Assembly (NCBI GenBank): GCA_003506895.1
Contig: DNXO01000020.1
Location: 224,024-288,023, forward strand
DNA: 64,000 nucleotides
Direction: 5' to 3'
Origin: Acetobacteraceae bacterium
Lineage (GTDB): Bacteria; Pseudomonadota; Alphaproteobacteria; Acetobacterales; Acetobacteraceae
Of this stretch, positions 16,905-25,586 are shown in pieces. How positions within the stretch are numbered: the stretch's first letter is position 1; every line of letters begins with the position of its first letter. A model generated the notes under the pieces. The model ran no database searches, had not been told where the DNA came from, and saw only the letters and a list, made by a program, of their open reading frames with translations. Both the position numbers and the translations under genes were made by a program.

Positions 16905-17813
16905 ATGGCAAGCTATGATTTCGTCACCGTCAACGTATTCACCGACGAGCGCTTCGGCGGCAATCCGCTGGCGGTGCTACCTGACGCCACCGGCCTGACC
17001 GACGCGCAGATGCAGGCCATCGCGGCGGAGTTCAATCTGTCGGAAACGACGTTTGTGCTGCCGCCGGACAATCCCCAGCACCACGCCCGCGTGCGAATTT
17101 TCTCCCGCAAGAGCGAGATGCCGTTTGCCGGCCATCCGAATGTCGGCACCGGATTCGTGCTGGCGACGATCGCCGGTGACCCGCCGGAACACTATACCTT
17201 CGAGGAGATCGCCGGTCTGGTGCGTGTGCACATCCTGCGCGACGCCAACCGCCAGATTTCAGGCGCCCGAATCGCGGCACCGCGTTCGCTGAGCATCGAT
17301 ATAGGGATTCCTGTCGAGGTCGTGGCGGGCTGTGCCAGCCTGTCACCCGACGACATCGCCACTTTGTCGCATACGCCCCTGGTGGCCTCGGTCGGCACGC
17401 CGTTCGTTCTCGCCGAGGTCGCCAGTGTGGAGGCTCTGTCCCGCGCCAGGCCCGATCTTTCGGCCTTCCGCTCCGCCGCCGACGAGTTCGCTGGGATGGA
17501 TGGGCGGTTCGCGCTATATCTCTACGCCTGGATGCCGGGCGACGAGCGGCGGATCAGGGCACGGATGTTCGCGCCGTTGGGCGGCACGCCCGAGGATCCG
17601 GCGACCGGCAGCGCGGCCGCCACGCTCGCGGCGCTGCTGACGTCCATCGCGCCGGGTGACAATGTCGATTTATCGTATGCCATCGAGCAGGGCGTGGAAA
17701 TGGGGCGCCCGAGCCTGATATTGGCTTCGGCGGTGAAGACCGGGGAGGGGCCAGTGTCGGCGAGTGTCGCGGGAAGTTGCGTCCCGGTATCGCGCGGGAC
17801 ACTGGTGGTTTAG
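16905..17813 (+). CDS. PhzF family isomerase/epimerase
   Basis: A 302-residue protein of the PhzF fold, two similar halves around a central cavity. It has FGGNPLAVLPD, the catalytic glutamate in FNLSETTFV near residue 45, PFAGHPNVGTGFV, and the C-terminal DPATGSAAATLAALL hallmark. PhzF itself isomerises DHHA in phenazine synthesis, but most homologues, including this one without phenazine genes nearby, have unknown substrates. AGGAGG six bases before the ATG at 16905 fixes the start. Its end overlaps the convergent desaturase by four bases. Confidence 0.92.
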   Translation: MASYDFVTVNVFTDERFGGNPLAVLPDATGLTDAQMQAIAAEFNLSETTFVLPPDNPQHHARVRIFSRKSEMPFAGHPNVGTGFVLATIAGDPPEHYTFEEIAGLVRVHILRDANRQISGARIAAPRSLSIDIGIPVEVVAGCASLSPDDIATLSHTPLVASVGTPFVLAEVASVEALSRARPDLSAFRSAADEFAGMDGRFALYLYAWMPGDERRIRARMFAPLGGTPEDPATGSAAATLAALLTSIAPGDNVDLSYAIEQGVEMGRPSLILASAVKTGEGPVSASVAGSCVPVSRGTLVV

Positions 17814-18808
17814 CCGGGCGGCGGCAGAGCCTGTTCCGCTGCCTCCGCGCGCGCCATTCGGCGGTTTGGCCTGCAAACGTCCTTTGTCAGGCCGACGGAC
17901 TCCAGCAGTTTCACGAACCCATAGATCACGTCGATCTCCCACCAGCGGTGCCCGTGGCTGGCGGAGCGTGGGTCGGCGTGATGGTTGTTGTGCCAGCCTT
18001 CGCCGCTGGTCAGGATGGCGACGAACCAGTTGTTGCGGCTTTTTTCGCCGGTTGCGTAGTTCTGGTAGCCGAACAGGTGAGACAGTGAGTTCACCGACCA
18101 GGTGATGTGCCATACCGCCACGGTACGGAAGAACACGCCCCAGACCAGCAGGCTGGTGCCGAACTGGAGTGCCTGGGCCATCGTGCCGCCGCCGATCAGG
18201 CTGGCCGCGAAACCGCCGGCGAAAAAGACCGCCCAGGAACTCACGATGATAATCGGGTACAGCAACGTGCGTTCAAGCCGGCGATAGAACGGGTCGCGCA
18301 GGATGTCCTTGGCGTAACGGTCGTAGATACCCAGGCGGACCAGATCACCGTTTTTGACCAGCATCCAACCGACATGGCCCCACAGAAACCCGGCGAGCGG
18401 GCTGTGGGGGTCGTCCTGCCGGTCGGAGTGCTCATGATGCCGTCGGTGGACGGCGACCCAGCGGGCAGGCGTGTCCTGCATGCAGCAGACGCCCAGGATA
18501 GCGAACCCGTGCTCCAGCCATTTGGGGCAGACCAGGCCGCGATGGGTCAGCATCCGGTGGAAGCACAGATTGATGCCCAGGCCGCCGAAGACATAGATCC
18601 CGGCGACGGCCAGGATCACGCCGGTCCAACTGAAGCACCACGGTAAAAGCGCGAGCAGGGCGAGGGCATGATAGATCCCGACGGTAATCGCGTAAGGCCA
18701 GACGATCTGGTTTGTTTGGACCGCCGCGGGCAGTGGCAGGAGCCGTGGCGCGACATCGGTCGTGGACTGGGGAAGGCTCACGCAAATCCTCTCGAACGAT
18801 CGCAGCAA
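17810..18808 (-). CDS. acyl-CoA/lipid fatty acid desaturase (delta-9 type)
   Basis: A 332-residue integral membrane di-iron desaturase. The three histidine boxes are HRMLTH, HRRHHEH and HNNHH, with hydrophobic segments between them (for example ITVGIYHALALLALLPW). The arrangement matches stearoyl-CoA/delta-9 desaturases that introduce a cis double bond to adjust membrane fluidity. The N-terminus before residue 30 is less conserved, so the true start may lie slightly downstream of 18808. A CAACATGTTG palindrome at 18831-18840, 23 bases upstream, could be an operator. Confidence 0.9.
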   Translation of the reverse strand: MLRSFERICVSLPQSTTDVAPRLLPLPAAVQTNQIVWPYAITVGIYHALALLALLPWCFSWTGVILAVAGIYVFGGLGINLCFHRMLTHRGLVCPKWLEHGFAILGVCCMQDTPARWVAVHRRHHEHSDRQDDPHSPLAGFLWGHVGWMLVKNGDLVRLGIYDRYAKDILRDPFYRRLERTLLYPIIIVSSWAVFFAGGFAASLIGGGTMAQALQFGTSLLVWGVFFRTVAVWHITWSVNSLSHLFGYQNYATGEKSRNNWFVAILTSGEGWHNNHHADPRSASHGHRWWEIDVIYGFVKLLESVGLTKDVCRPNRRMARAEAAEQALPPPG

Positions 18809-18830
18809 GCCGCCGGGCTATTGCACGAAA

Positions 18831-18840
18831 CAACATGTTG
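18831..18840. promoter_or_regulatory. 10-bp palindrome upstream of the desaturase gene
   Basis: CAACATGTTG is a perfect palindrome lying 23 bases before the desaturase ATG in a relatively AT-rich stretch. It is a candidate regulator site. A ten-base palindrome can also occur by chance. Confidence 0.25.
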
Positions 18841-18925
18841 CAGCCAGATATTAAACCACCAATGCTCCGGCAATCGGATGACGGTTGTGCGTCAGCACTG
18901 GTCTGGCCGCCGTCGGCGTGGACCG

Positions 18926-19576
18926 TTAGACGACCGGGGTGGCGACCACGTATTGCTGATACGCCGGCCGTTCGCATAGGCGATCGTACCACGTCCGCAA
19001 CGCCGGCATCTCCGGGCGGCCCAGGCCCATGTAGTCCATGTTGAACCAACGATGCGCATGCACGCCCCAGGGGATGTCGCACAGGCTGAAATCGGGGCCG
19101 GCGATGAAGGCGTGGTTGTTCAACTTGGCTTCGATCATGCCCCAGGCGCGGGCTGTCTCGCCGATCGCGGTCCCGACGGCGTTAAGGTCGCGTTTGTCCG
19201 CGGCGGTGCGCACCAGTCCCCAGAACACCACGGTCATCGGGCGATTGAGCACGGTCTGCTGCGCGTCCATCCAGTGGTCGATGTTTGCCCTTGCGTGGGC
19301 GTCCGTCGGCCAGAGCGGCGTTCCCGAGGCATGGCCCTGGGCCAGATAACGACAGATCGCATTGCTCTCCCACAGGGTGAAGTCGCCCTCTTGCAGGGTC
19401 GGCACCAGACCGGTCGGGTTCATCGCCCGGTATTCGGGGGTGTCGGTCTTCCCGAATGCACCGCCAACGTCGATCCGTTCGAAGGGAAGGCCCAGTTCGC
19501 CCAGCGTCCAGAGGACCTTCATCACGTTGCTCGATGTCGGGCGCCCCCAGACGATGCGGCCGGCGGTATCAGGCAT
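18926..19576 (-). CDS. glutathione S-transferase family protein
   Basis: A 216-residue protein with an N-terminal thioredoxin-like domain (VWGRPTSSNVMKVLWTLGELGLPFE, then the cis-proline region TGLVPTLQEGD and ESNAICRYLA) and a C-terminal all-helical domain from about residue 90. The TSSN segment holds the likely serine that activates glutathione. Substrate is unknown; this theta/zeta-like bacterial group covers detoxification and dehalogenation. It reads alone on the minus strand and diverges from dsbB with 93 bases between starts. Confidence 0.9.
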   Translation of the reverse strand: MPDTAGRIVWGRPTSSNVMKVLWTLGELGLPFERIDVGGAFGKTDTPEYRAMNPTGLVPTLQEGDFTLWESNAICRYLAQGHASGTPLWPTDAHARANIDHWMDAQQTVLNRPMTVVFWGLVRTAADKRDLNAVGTAIGETARAWGMIEAKLNNHAFIAGPDFSLCDIPWGVHAHRWFNMDYMGLGRPEMPALRTWYDRLCERPAYQQYVVATPVV

Positions 19577-19669
19577 TGGCTTCCCCCTTTTTATCCAGCG
19601 GCGACGGTAGTCCGCCCACGTTCAACCGGCAACTTGCATCCGGCGCGCAAGCGGAGCACACGGACGTTT

Positions 19670-20167
19670 ATGCAACGTCCACCACCGCGCACCCTCGCCG
19701 TGTTGGCTGCCCTCGGGGCGGCGGCGGCACTTGGGGTTGCTTATTCCTCGGAAATCTGGGGCGAACTCGTGCCCTGTGCGCTCTGTCTGGTAGAGCGCTG
19801 GCCTTACCGCATCGTCATCGTGCTGGGGCTGGTGGCGGCCATCGCCCCCGCACGGCTGGTGCGGCCGCTGCTGACTCTGGCGATCCTTAGTTTGCTGGCC
19901 GATGCCGCCATCGCGGCGGTGCATGTCGGCGTCGAGTTCGAATGGTGGCCAAGCCCACTGCCGGAGTGCATGGCGCCGCATATCTCGGGCGCCTCGATCG
20001 CGGAGCGTCTGGCCTCGATGCCGGCACGGCCGTCGAAATCGTGCGAGGATCCGACCTTCCTGATTCCGGGGATACCGCTGTCGATGGCGGCGCTGAACAT
20101 GCTTTACGCGCTTGGCTTCGCGGCGGTGTTGGCCATGTTCCTGCGGGTCCGGCGCAACAGGTCCTGA
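19670..20167 (+). CDS. dsbB: disulfide bond formation protein B
   Basis: A 165-residue inner-membrane protein that reoxidises DsbA and passes electrons to quinones. It has four hydrophobic segments, the first periplasmic cysteine pair C36-A-L-C39 followed by VERWPY, and a second pair at C100 and C125 in the longer periplasmic loop. All catalytic cysteines are present. The first hydrophobic segment starts at residue 9, so the ATG at 19670 fits; the frame extends much further upstream but that part is antisense to the GST gene. Confidence 0.93.
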   Translation: MQRPPPRTLAVLAALGAAAALGVAYSSEIWGELVPCALCLVERWPYRIVIVLGLVAAIAPARLVRPLLTLAILSLLADAAIAAVHVGVEFEWWPSPLPECMAPHISGASIAERLASMPARPSKSCEDPTFLIPGIPLSMAALNMLYALGFAAVLAMFLRVRRNRS

Positions 20168-20265
20168 AGAAAGTTTAACGGATCGCGATCTCGCCACATT
20201 TCCGGCGGTGTTTGGACGTGATGACATGGTCAATACCGGGTCATGTTCGATCAAACCTTGTCACC

Positions 20266-20775
20266 ATGCGTTGGCTTATCATGATCGCCGCCCTGGCCTG
20301 GGCGTTGCCGGCCCGGTCGCAACCGGCGATCCCGCCTGCTCTGCTGGACTATGCGGGAAGCGCCCTGGGCGACCTGATCGAGGCCGCGCGTCAGCAGGCG
20401 ATTTCCGATGGTGTGCGGCCAATCCCACCCGCGATCTACCGATCATTGCTGGGATACTTTCCAGCCGCGTTGCTACAACGCTGCCGGTTCGCGGTCGGCG
20501 GCAGCCGAGCGCTGACGCTGCCGGCGCTTGCGTTCTCCTATGGCGATGCGACCGCGATCACGCTGGGCGACGTGGTGCTGTTCAAGTCAGAGCGGGTCGC
20601 CGATAGCGACCTGAAGGTCTGGGCGCATGAACTGACCCATGTGATGCAATATCAGCGGTGGGGTATCGGCGGTTTCGCGGAGCGGTATGTGCGCGATAGC
20701 GCGGGCGTGGAGCAGGAAGCGATCGACAACGCGAACCGCTTCGCCGCGTGGCTGCCCCGCGAAGGCAGGCACTAG
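20266..20775 (+). CDS. secreted DUF4157-like (HExxH) protein
   Basis: A 169-residue protein starting MRWLIMIAALAWALPARSQPA, a clear signal peptide with cleavage probably after ARS. The mature part contains VWAHELTHVMQYQRWG near residue 125, a zinc-type HExxH motif typical of DUF4157/eCIS-core proteins. The third metal ligand expected of a metalloprotease is not obvious, so catalysis is unproven. No toxin, VgrG or phage-tail gene is nearby, unlike many DUF4157 proteins. The ATG at 20266 is preferred over 20212 because it places the signal peptide at the N-terminus. Confidence 0.75.
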   Translation: MRWLIMIAALAWALPARSQPAIPPALLDYAGSALGDLIEAARQQAISDGVRPIPPAIYRSLLGYFPAALLQRCRFAVGGSRALTLPALAFSYGDATAITLGDVVLFKSERVADSDLKVWAHELTHVMQYQRWGIGGFAERYVRDSAGVEQEAIDNANRFAAWLPREGRH

Positions 20776-20846
20776 ATGAAACCAGTTCCCGACTGATTCG
20801 TTCCAAAGAAGCGGCCTGTCGGTCGCGAGCAAATCAGGAGCGAATC

Positions 20847-21029
20847 ATGGACAAGAATCGGGTCGAAGGCGCTGCACATCAGGCCAAGGGTGCCGTCAAG
20901 GAAGCCGTGGGCAAAGTGACCGGCGATAAGAAGACCCAGGCCGAGGGCGCCGCGGAGAAAGCCGCCGGCAAAGTCCAGAACGCCGTCGGCGGTGCGAAGG
21001 ATACGGCCAAGGAGTGGGCCAACCGGTAA
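20847..21029 (+). CDS. CsbD family stress protein
   Basis: A 60-residue hydrophilic protein. It has the CsbD pattern MDKNRVEGAAHQAKGAVKEA, followed by a second similar repeat with VTGDKKTQAEGAAEKAAG. CsbD-like proteins are abundant general-stress proteins of unknown mechanism, likely disordered or helical bundles. AGGAG lies six bases before the ATG at 20847. It has its own 71-base leader after the DUF4157-like gene and no coupled partner. Confidence 0.92.
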   Translation: MDKNRVEGAAHQAKGAVKEAVGKVTGDKKTQAEGAAEKAAGKVQNAVGGAKDTAKEWANR

Positions 21030-21066
21030 GCCCGATGAAGGGGCGTGCGCTTCGGCGCGTTCCCCT

Positions 21067-21528
21067 TCAGGTGCCGTCCAAAAAGCGCCGCACTGCCGGT
21101 GTCCGCTTCATCGCGGCGAGTTCCTCAGTCGAAGGAAGCTGGGGCCGGTCGCGCTTGACGTTGACCATGCACAGGAAACCCAGGGGCTCGCCCTCGGTCG
21201 CGCGAAACTGATGCCATTTCCAGGCGGGGATCGAAACCAGATCGAACTGTTTGACCGGCCGGACCTCTTCACCGACCATGCAGTCGCCACTGCCGCGCAG
21301 AATCATCACCGCGTGGGCATGTTCATGGCGTTCCAGCGTCGAGTAGCCGTTAGCGTCCATCTCGAAATACCGCAGTTCGCAGCCCAGGGTGTCCTCGTGA
21401 AACAGCACCTGGCGGGAGATATCCTTGAATGGGGCGGAACCGTCCTGCTTGTAGGGTTGATGGGCGACCGCCTCCCAGCGGAAGTCCTCGGTGACGGGTC
21501 GGAAATTCGGGGCCGGTTCGATATCCAT
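21067..21528 (-). CDS. cupin domain protein, partner of the RuBisCO-like protein
   Basis: A 153-residue single-domain cupin. The first metal-binding motif reads RHEHAHAVMILRGSG (H68, H70, H72) and the second ends FDLVSIPAWKWHQF (H106). The gene follows the RuBisCO-like gene by 26 bases on the same strand. In Rhodospirillum rubrum a cupin next to a RuBisCO-like protein acts as 1-methylthioxylulose-5-phosphate methylsulfurylase in the methylthioadenosine-isoprenoid shunt. The same role is a reasonable hypothesis here, not a demonstrated one. It ends the three-gene operon. Confidence 0.85.
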   Translation of the reverse strand: MDIEPAPNFRPVTEDFRWEAVAHQPYKQDGSAPFKDISRQVLFHEDTLGCELRYFEMDANGYSTLERHEHAHAVMILRGSGDCMVGEEVRPVKQFDLVSIPAWKWHQFRATEGEPLGFLCMVNVKRDRPQLPSTEELAAMKRTPAVRRFLDGT

Positions 21529-21554
21529 CTGCGGTACTCTTTGGTGGGCGCGCG

Positions 21555-22655
21555 TTACAGGGAAAAATCGCCTACCGCGCGGGTAAACCGCTCGGTTTCC
21601 TTGGTGATGTCCTCGCGGGCAAGCAACAGATTGCCGCCGATCAGCAACATCGTATCCTTGCCGTAGAAATCAATGATTTCCTTGGTGCGCTCCAAGGTCA
21701 TGCCGCCAGCCGGAACCGGCAGAGCGGACTTCAACCCACTATAAGGGTGGCGTGCATTGGCCGCCAGATCGCGGCAGGTTTCGCGGGAGTAGCCGAAGCG
21801 TCCGCCGTAACCGGGGAAAATCACCGAATCGGCGCCCATCAGCGGGAACAGCTTGCCGATCAACAGTTCAGGCGCGATCCGAACCGCACCGGCCATGCTG
21901 GGATGGGCGAAAAACGCCATCTCCGGGAATTCGCACACCAGCGCCTGCATCGTGGAAAAGCCGCAGACCATCGGCGCCAGCATCACGCAGTCCAGGCCTT
22001 CATCGCGGGCGACCGCCGCCTGGGCGCGCATCTGGTCCAGGTTGCCCGTCAGGCTGGGGATGTACCGTGTCGGATGGCCGGTCGAGCGCACGCCCCTTGT
22101 AACCGCCGCGGCACACGCGCTGACCCTTTCGGAAAATCGGGAGTACTGCTGGTCGGCAAGGCCGTGATCGTCCTTGATGAAATCCAGCCCTCCACGCGTC
22201 AGGTGTTCGGCAAGGATCGCGAGGTCCTCGGACGGCAGGCCCTGCGGCTTCAACGCTGATCCGGTCAGTGCCCGTTCGGGGAGTTTCAGGCGAAACCGCA
22301 GCTCCGAAATACCATGCCTTGGGCCGCCGAAGAGTTGCGTCAGCGTCTGGGGGACCGCCACATCTTTCAAAATGACGTCGTCGTGCAGCGAGGTGTTGCC
22401 GAACACCATGTTCAGGAACTGCCCGGCGTCTTGCCCCACCGTCGCGGTCGCCAGGCCGATGCCGACCGCGAAGACGCCATTGCCCAGGTCGTCGATGCTT
22501 TCCACCGAACCGACGATCTCCGACAGCACCATTTCATTCCGGATCGCCGCCAGCGGCATTTCCACGCTTTGCTCGACCGCGATTCCTTGCGCGCGGGCCT
22601 CGATGTTCGCGGCGGTGCCGCGGACGTGGTAGGTGACCGTGAACCGCTCGCTCAT
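21555..22655 (-). CDS. RuBisCO-like protein (form IV type)
   Basis: A 366-residue homologue of the RuBisCO large subunit, shorter than true forms. GGLDFIKDDHG (residues 155-165) aligns with the carbamylation site: lysine 161 and aspartate 163 remain, but the following glutamate is H164. LKPQ (K136, Q138) replaces the KPK pair, the loop-6 lysine region reads GYGGRFG (R286), and PVPAGG replaces the PVASGG serine. RuBP carboxylation is therefore not expected. Known roles of such proteins are methylthioribulose-1-phosphate isomerisation/enolisation or oxo-isoapionate-phosphate decarboxylation. The start overlaps the CoA-ligase stop in ATGA, and a cupin gene follows. Confidence 0.92.
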   Translation of the reverse strand: MSERFTVTYHVRGTAANIEARAQGIAVEQSVEMPLAAIRNEMVLSEIVGSVESIDDLGNGVFAVGIGLATATVGQDAGQFLNMVFGNTSLHDDVILKDVAVPQTLTQLFGGPRHGISELRFRLKLPERALTGSALKPQGLPSEDLAILAEHLTRGGLDFIKDDHGLADQQYSRFSERVSACAAAVTRGVRSTGHPTRYIPSLTGNLDQMRAQAAVARDEGLDCVMLAPMVCGFSTMQALVCEFPEMAFFAHPSMAGAVRIAPELLIGKLFPLMGADSVIFPGYGGRFGYSRETCRDLAANARHPYSGLKSALPVPAGGMTLERTKEIIDFYGKDTMLLIGGNLLLAREDITKETERFTRAVGDFSL

Positions 22656-24691
22656 GCGCGCGGCACCACCAGGGCATCGACCGCGATGGCCCCCGATGCG
22701 CCGAGGATGACCGGGTTGACGTCGATGGCTTGCAGCGAATCCCCGAGTGCGAGGGCCGCGGATTGCAGGCTCATCAGCAGATCGACGAAGGCGCCGTAAG
22801 CGTCGGGGTGCTTCCAGCGCGGGCTGGTCAGGACCCGGCCCAACGAGCCCTTGGCCAGCCCGGCTTCGATGGAGGAGCGGCTGATCGGCAGGGGGAAGGT
22901 GGCGACGTCATGCAGCGCCTCGGCGAAGATACCGCCCAGCCCGGCGATCAGCACCATGCCCACGCCGTCGGCGCGCGAGATGCCGGCGATGGCCTCAACG
23001 CCGCCGCCGATCATGGCCTGGATCACGACCTTGGGGCAGGCGACCGCGGCATAGGCGTTCTCAATGGCGTTCGGGTCGCGTAGCCCGATATGCACCAGAC
23101 CCAGATCGCTTTTGTGCGCCACTCCATCGGCAACGCCCTTCAATACAACCGGATATCCCAGACGGGTCGCGGCGGCGATCGCCTCGGCGACGGAGTCACA
23201 CTCGATGGTGGGAACAGTGCGGACGCCAAACCCATCCAGCAGGCGCAGGCTTTCCGGTTCGGTCAGCGCTCGGTTTGGAAGTTCGGCGGCCTTGCCATGG
23301 TTGACTGTGGGGATCGCCTCCGGCGGCGCGGTCATCAACGCTCCGATGCCCTCCAGCAGGATGTCGGTGTCGGTGAACACGTCGATGCCGCGCGAGCGGT
23401 AGGTTTCGCGTTCGGCTTCCGGCAGGCCGCCTGGAGTCACCAGCAACAGCGGCTTGCCCGACGCCTCCCGAGCCTGTCCCATGGCGGCGCGGTATGGGTC
23501 GCCCTGCCAGGGGTTCATGGAGTGGACCAGGGCGAGGCAGACCGAAACCTGCTTGTCCCGCATCAGCAAGGTCGGGACATCGGCGGAGCGCTTCATCCCG
23601 CCGAAGATGCCCATGTCGAGCGGATTGCCGATCCGGGAGAACATTTTTTGCGAATCGATGGCCGCGAACGTGTCCGGCGCCAGTGTGGCGAGCGGGACAC
23701 CCAGGGCCTCGCAACGATCGGCGATCAGCGAGGCGCCGGCGCCGGAGGTGGACAGCGAGCCGAGCTTGCCGGGGCAGCGGCCGTATTTGTCCAGCAACGT
23801 GGCGGCGGTCATCAGGCCTTCCAGCGTCTTCACCGTCGCGACGCCGCTGGCGGCGAACAGGGCGTGGTAGGCGGCATCATCGCCGGCCAGACGCGAGGAA
23901 TGCGCGACGGCGGCGGCGGCACCGGCCTCGGAGCCGCCGATCTTCAGCGCCACCACATGCTTGCCGGCGGCATAGGCCTTCAGCGCCAGTTCGCGGAACC
24001 TGGGGCCGTCATCCAGGCTGTCGATCAACAGGGCGATGACCCGTGTCGGGGTGTGGCCGATGCCGTATTCCATGTAGTCCAGCACCGACATGTCGGCCTC
24101 GTTCCCCGCCGAGGCGAACAGCGACAGCCCCGCGCCCAGCATCGCCAGCCGGCCGGCCATCGCGTCGAACAGCGCGCCGCTGTGGGAGAAGATCGAGATC
24201 CCGCCCGGCTTCTGGCGCTTGGCGTGGGACGTGTTGAAGCCGACCGACACCGGATGATGGGCGTTGTACATGCCGTTGCAGTTTGGCCCGACGATGCGGA
24301 TGCCGGCCTCATCGGCGATGCGTTGCAGTTCCCGCTGCCGTTCCTCGCCGCCGGCGTCCAGGCTTTCGGCATAACCAGCGGATCCGACGATCACGGCCTT
24401 CAGGCCGGCGGCGGCGGCATCGCGCACGGCCTGTAATGTTGCCTCGGCCGGGATCGCCAGGAACGCCGTATCCACCTGTTCGGGAACCGAGGCCAGGTCC
24501 GGGTAGCACGGAATGCCGTCGATCTCTTTCAGACGGCGGCTGATGCCGTAGATGCCGCCCTTGAAGCCGGTATTCCGGATGTTCGTCAGCACGATGTAAC
24601 CATGCTTGGTCGTGTCGTCGGAGGCACCGATTACAGCCACCGCACGCGGGTGGAACAAGGCGTGCAACGCCTCCTGGGTGGTGATCGGCAT
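22652..24691 (-). CDS. NDP-forming acyl-CoA synthetase (acetate-CoA ligase family)
   Basis: A 679-residue fused alpha-beta CoA ligase. Residues 10-140 form the CoA-binding Rossmann domain (VAVIGASDDTTKHGY, VGPNCNGM). The middle holds the succinyl-CoA-ligase-like domain, with a phosphohistidine-region segment VAHSSRLAGDDAA. From about residue 460 an ATP-grasp domain follows (LGYPVVLKGVADGVAHKSDLG, AIDVNPVIL). It should join an acid to CoA with ATP hydrolysed to ADP. The frame stays open to 25039, but that part is antisense to the divergent gene; MPITTQ at 24691 with an upstream AGGAG is the likely start. It heads the RuBisCO-like/cupin operon. Confidence 0.9.
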   Translation of the reverse strand: MPITTQEALHALFHPRAVAVIGASDDTTKHGYIVLTNIRNTGFKGGIYGISRRLKEIDGIPCYPDLASVPEQVDTAFLAIPAEATLQAVRDAAAAGLKAVIVGSAGYAESLDAGGEERQRELQRIADEAGIRIVGPNCNGMYNAHHPVSVGFNTSHAKRQKPGGISIFSHSGALFDAMAGRLAMLGAGLSLFASAGNEADMSVLDYMEYGIGHTPTRVIALLIDSLDDGPRFRELALKAYAAGKHVVALKIGGSEAGAAAAVAHSSRLAGDDAAYHALFAASGVATVKTLEGLMTAATLLDKYGRCPGKLGSLSTSGAGASLIADRCEALGVPLATLAPDTFAAIDSQKMFSRIGNPLDMGIFGGMKRSADVPTLLMRDKQVSVCLALVHSMNPWQGDPYRAAMGQAREASGKPLLLVTPGGLPEAERETYRSRGIDVFTDTDILLEGIGALMTAPPEAIPTVNHGKAAELPNRALTEPESLRLLDGFGVRTVPTIECDSVAEAIAAATRLGYPVVLKGVADGVAHKSDLGLVHIGLRDPNAIENAYAAVACPKVVIQAMIGGGVEAIAGISRADGVGMVLIAGLGGIFAEALHDVATFPLPISRSSIEAGLAKGSLGRVLTSPRWKHPDAYGAFVDLLMSLQSAALALGDSLQAIDVNPVILGASGAIAVDALVVPRA

Positions 24692-24803
24692 CTCGGTGGG
24701 CACTCCTGTCTTTTTCGCGGCGCGCATACTGTCCGCCGGCCGGCGCCATGTCCATGCACGGGAAGGTCGGTTATCCTGCCCGGATCGAGTGAGGGAGAAA
24801 ACG

Positions 24804-25586
24804 ATGTCGGAAGCGATCCTGCTCCGCGAAATGCGCGGGCATATCCTGGTGCTGACGATCAACCGGCCGGAACGCATGAACTCGCTGTCGCCGGAGCTGT
24901 CCGACGCGCTGATCGAGGCGTTTGTGGAGGCCGGTGCCGACCCGGATGTGCGGGTGGTGGTGCTGACCGCGGTCGGCGACCGCGCGTTCTGTGCCGGCGC
25001 GGACCTGAAGGCGCGGGCGCAGGAGGATGCCGAGGGCAAGCCGTTCCAGCCGCTGCTGTCGCGGGTGCAGCGGTATGTGTTCGAGGTGGTTTATGAAACG
25101 ATCAAGCCGACGATCGCGGCGCTGAATGGACCGGCGGTGGCGGGCGGGATGGAACTGGCCCTGGCCTGCGACATGCGCGTCGCGGCGGAGCACACCACGA
25201 TGGGCCTGCCGGAAGCCAAGCGCGGCAAGGGCGCGCATTTCGCCAACGTCATGCTGCCGCGGATGGTGCCGTCGGGTATCGCCTATGAAATGCTGTATCT
25301 GGGCGAGTATATCGGGGCGGAGGACGCGCGCCGATGGGGGCTGGTGAACCGCGTGGTGCCGCGCGGCGAGGCACTGAACGAGGCGCTGCGGATGGCCGAG
25401 GCGATCTGCGAAAATGCGCCCGTGTCGCTGCGCCGGATGAAGGAAACCGCGGTACGGTCGAACGGGCTGCCACTACCCGCCGCGCTGCGGCTGAATGAAG
25501 GCATCAGCCCCTACAGCAGCGAGGACCGGGTGGAGGGGATCAAGGCGTTCGTGGAGAAGCGCAAACCGGAATGGAAGGGGCGGTAG
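24804..25586 (+). CDS. enoyl-CoA hydratase/isomerase family protein
   Basis: A 260-residue crotonase with both active-site positions intact: AGGMELALACD carries the first glutamate and MGLPEAKRG the second, after the oxyanion motif FCAGADL near residue 60. Hydration of a 2-enoyl-CoA is likely. GAGGGAG lies about six bases upstream of the ATG at 24804. It diverges from the CoA-ligase operon with 112 bases between starts, so the two may share a control region and a pathway. Confidence 0.92.
   Translation: MSEAILLREMRGHILVLTINRPERMNSLSPELSDALIEAFVEAGADPDVRVVVLTAVGDRAFCAGADLKARAQEDAEGKPFQPLLSRVQRYVFEVVYETIKPTIAALNGPAVAGGMELALACDMRVAAEHTTMGLPEAKRGKGAHFANVMLPRMVPSGIAYEMLYLGEYIGAEDARRWGLVNRVVPRGEALNEALRMAEAICENAPVSLRRMKETAVRSNGLPLPAALRLNEGISPYSSEDRVEGIKAFVEKRKPEWKGR

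Noticed and set aside
19052..19669. Plus-strand frame extending dsbB upstream
   Set aside because: It is antisense to the GST gene and would put the first membrane segment far inside the protein.
24692..25039. Upstream extension of the CoA-ligase frame
   Set aside because: It is antisense to the enoyl-CoA hydratase start and has Ser/Arg-rich shadow composition; the CoA-binding domain begins after MPITTQ.
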